Below are positions 5,393 through 5,687 of a stretch of DNA of 5,687 nt, one piece after another. How positions within the stretch are numbered: the first letter of the stretch is position 1; each line of letters begins with the position of its first letter. The position numbers and the translations under genes are program-made. The notes beneath the pieces were generated by a model. It had not been told where the DNA came from, did not search any database, and saw nothing but the letters and a program-made list of their open reading frames with translations. The DNA comes from Gammaproteobacteria bacterium (GTDB taxonomy: Bacteria; Pseudomonadota; Gammaproteobacteria; Chromatiales; Chromatiaceae), in assembly GCA_024277555.1 (NCBI GenBank), contig JAJRUY010000282.1, positions 1 through 5,687 on the forward strand, written 5' to 3'.

Positions 5393-5687
5393 TTAACCAC
5401 GCGCTGCATCCATGGCGTAGGGGGCGGGATCGACCACCGGCTCCCTGTCCAGCAGCAAATCGCCAAGCAACCTGGCGGAAGCCGGCCCCAGCACCACGCC
5501 ATTGCGGAAATGACCGGCATTGATGAACAGGTTTTCGATCTGCGGATGCCGGGTAATGTAGGGCACCCCGGCGGGCGCCGCAGGGCGCAACCCGGCCCAG
5601 TGGCGTTCAACGGAAAAGCCTTTCAGTACCGGGTAGCGCGCAATGGCCAGTTGTTCCAGCTCCCTGCGGGTGCTATCGCTGGTTGAA
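5393..5687 (-). CDS. thiO: ThiO-type FAD-dependent glycine oxidase (C-terminal part, cut by window edge)
   Basis: The last 97 residues of a D-amino-acid-oxidase-family flavoprotein that best fits glycine oxidase ThiO, the cytoplasmic enzyme that oxidises glycine to the imine used for the thiazole ring of thiamine. The fragment enters the window at STSDSTRRELEQLA. It contains the conserved WAGLRPAAPAGVPYI, then NLFINAGHFRNGVVLGPASA, and ends with LLGDLLLDREP and a short tail. In the studied Bacillus subtilis enzyme two arginines 27 residues apart help hold the substrate carboxylate; the arginines of GLRP and HFRNG here have that same spacing. The frame closes with TAA at 5393-5395. The TTG at 5588-5590 is an internal codon, not a start. 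Other DAO-family oxidases share this fold, so function is a little less certain than family. It is a separate unit from the sensor kinase gene, with a 340-base gap between. Confidence 0.85.
   Translation of the reverse strand, partial: STSDSTRRELEQLAIARYPVLKGFSVERHWAGLRPAAPAGVPYITRHPQIENLFINAGHFRNGVVLGPASARLLGDLLLDREPVVDPAPYAMDAARG

Overview
The window looks like the chromosome of a sulfur-oxidising proteobacterium, most likely a gammaproteobacterial chemolithotroph or a related mixotroph. This rests on a thiosulfate-oxidation (sox) gene cluster with a mono-heme SoxA and a SoxK lipoprotein, GC-rich coding sequence, and REP-like palindromes in the intergenic gaps. The taxon is an inference; there is no rRNA or other marker gene here.

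Every convincing gene lies on the minus strand, so the biological order runs from high to low coordinates. At 5393-5687 is the C-terminal end of a ThiO-type FAD-dependent glycine oxidase (thiamine biosynthesis), cut by the window edge. A 340-base non-coding gap (5053-5392) follows. It holds a REP-like palindrome half whose partner arm appears to be split by an in-phase 24-bp tandem array. Next comes a two-component pair: a 715-residue sensor histidine kinase (2905-5052; periplasmic PhnD/TtrS-like domain, one membrane span, PAS, kinase) and a FixJ/TtrR-type response regulator (2280-2915). Their reading frames overlap by 11 bases.

A 416-base gap (1864-2279) separates the regulator from the sox genes. 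It contains a cluster of related inverted half-sites (terminator and/or operator), possible weak promoter elements and a complete two-armed REP-like element. The sox run then follows: soxX (1510-1863), soxA (630-1484), soxK (285-614) and the start of soxY (1-239, cut by the edge), with gaps of 25, 15 and 45 bases and a plausible ribosome binding site before each gene.

SoxXA with SoxK forms the c-type cytochrome complex that oxidatively attaches thiosulfate to the SoxY carrier. The sensor kinase resembles the tetrathionate sensor TtrS in layout and sits directly upstream on the same strand. The most interesting hypothesis is therefore that it is a dedicated sulfur-compound sensing system for this sox operon. 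That link is inference from position and domain layout, not shown by the sequence.
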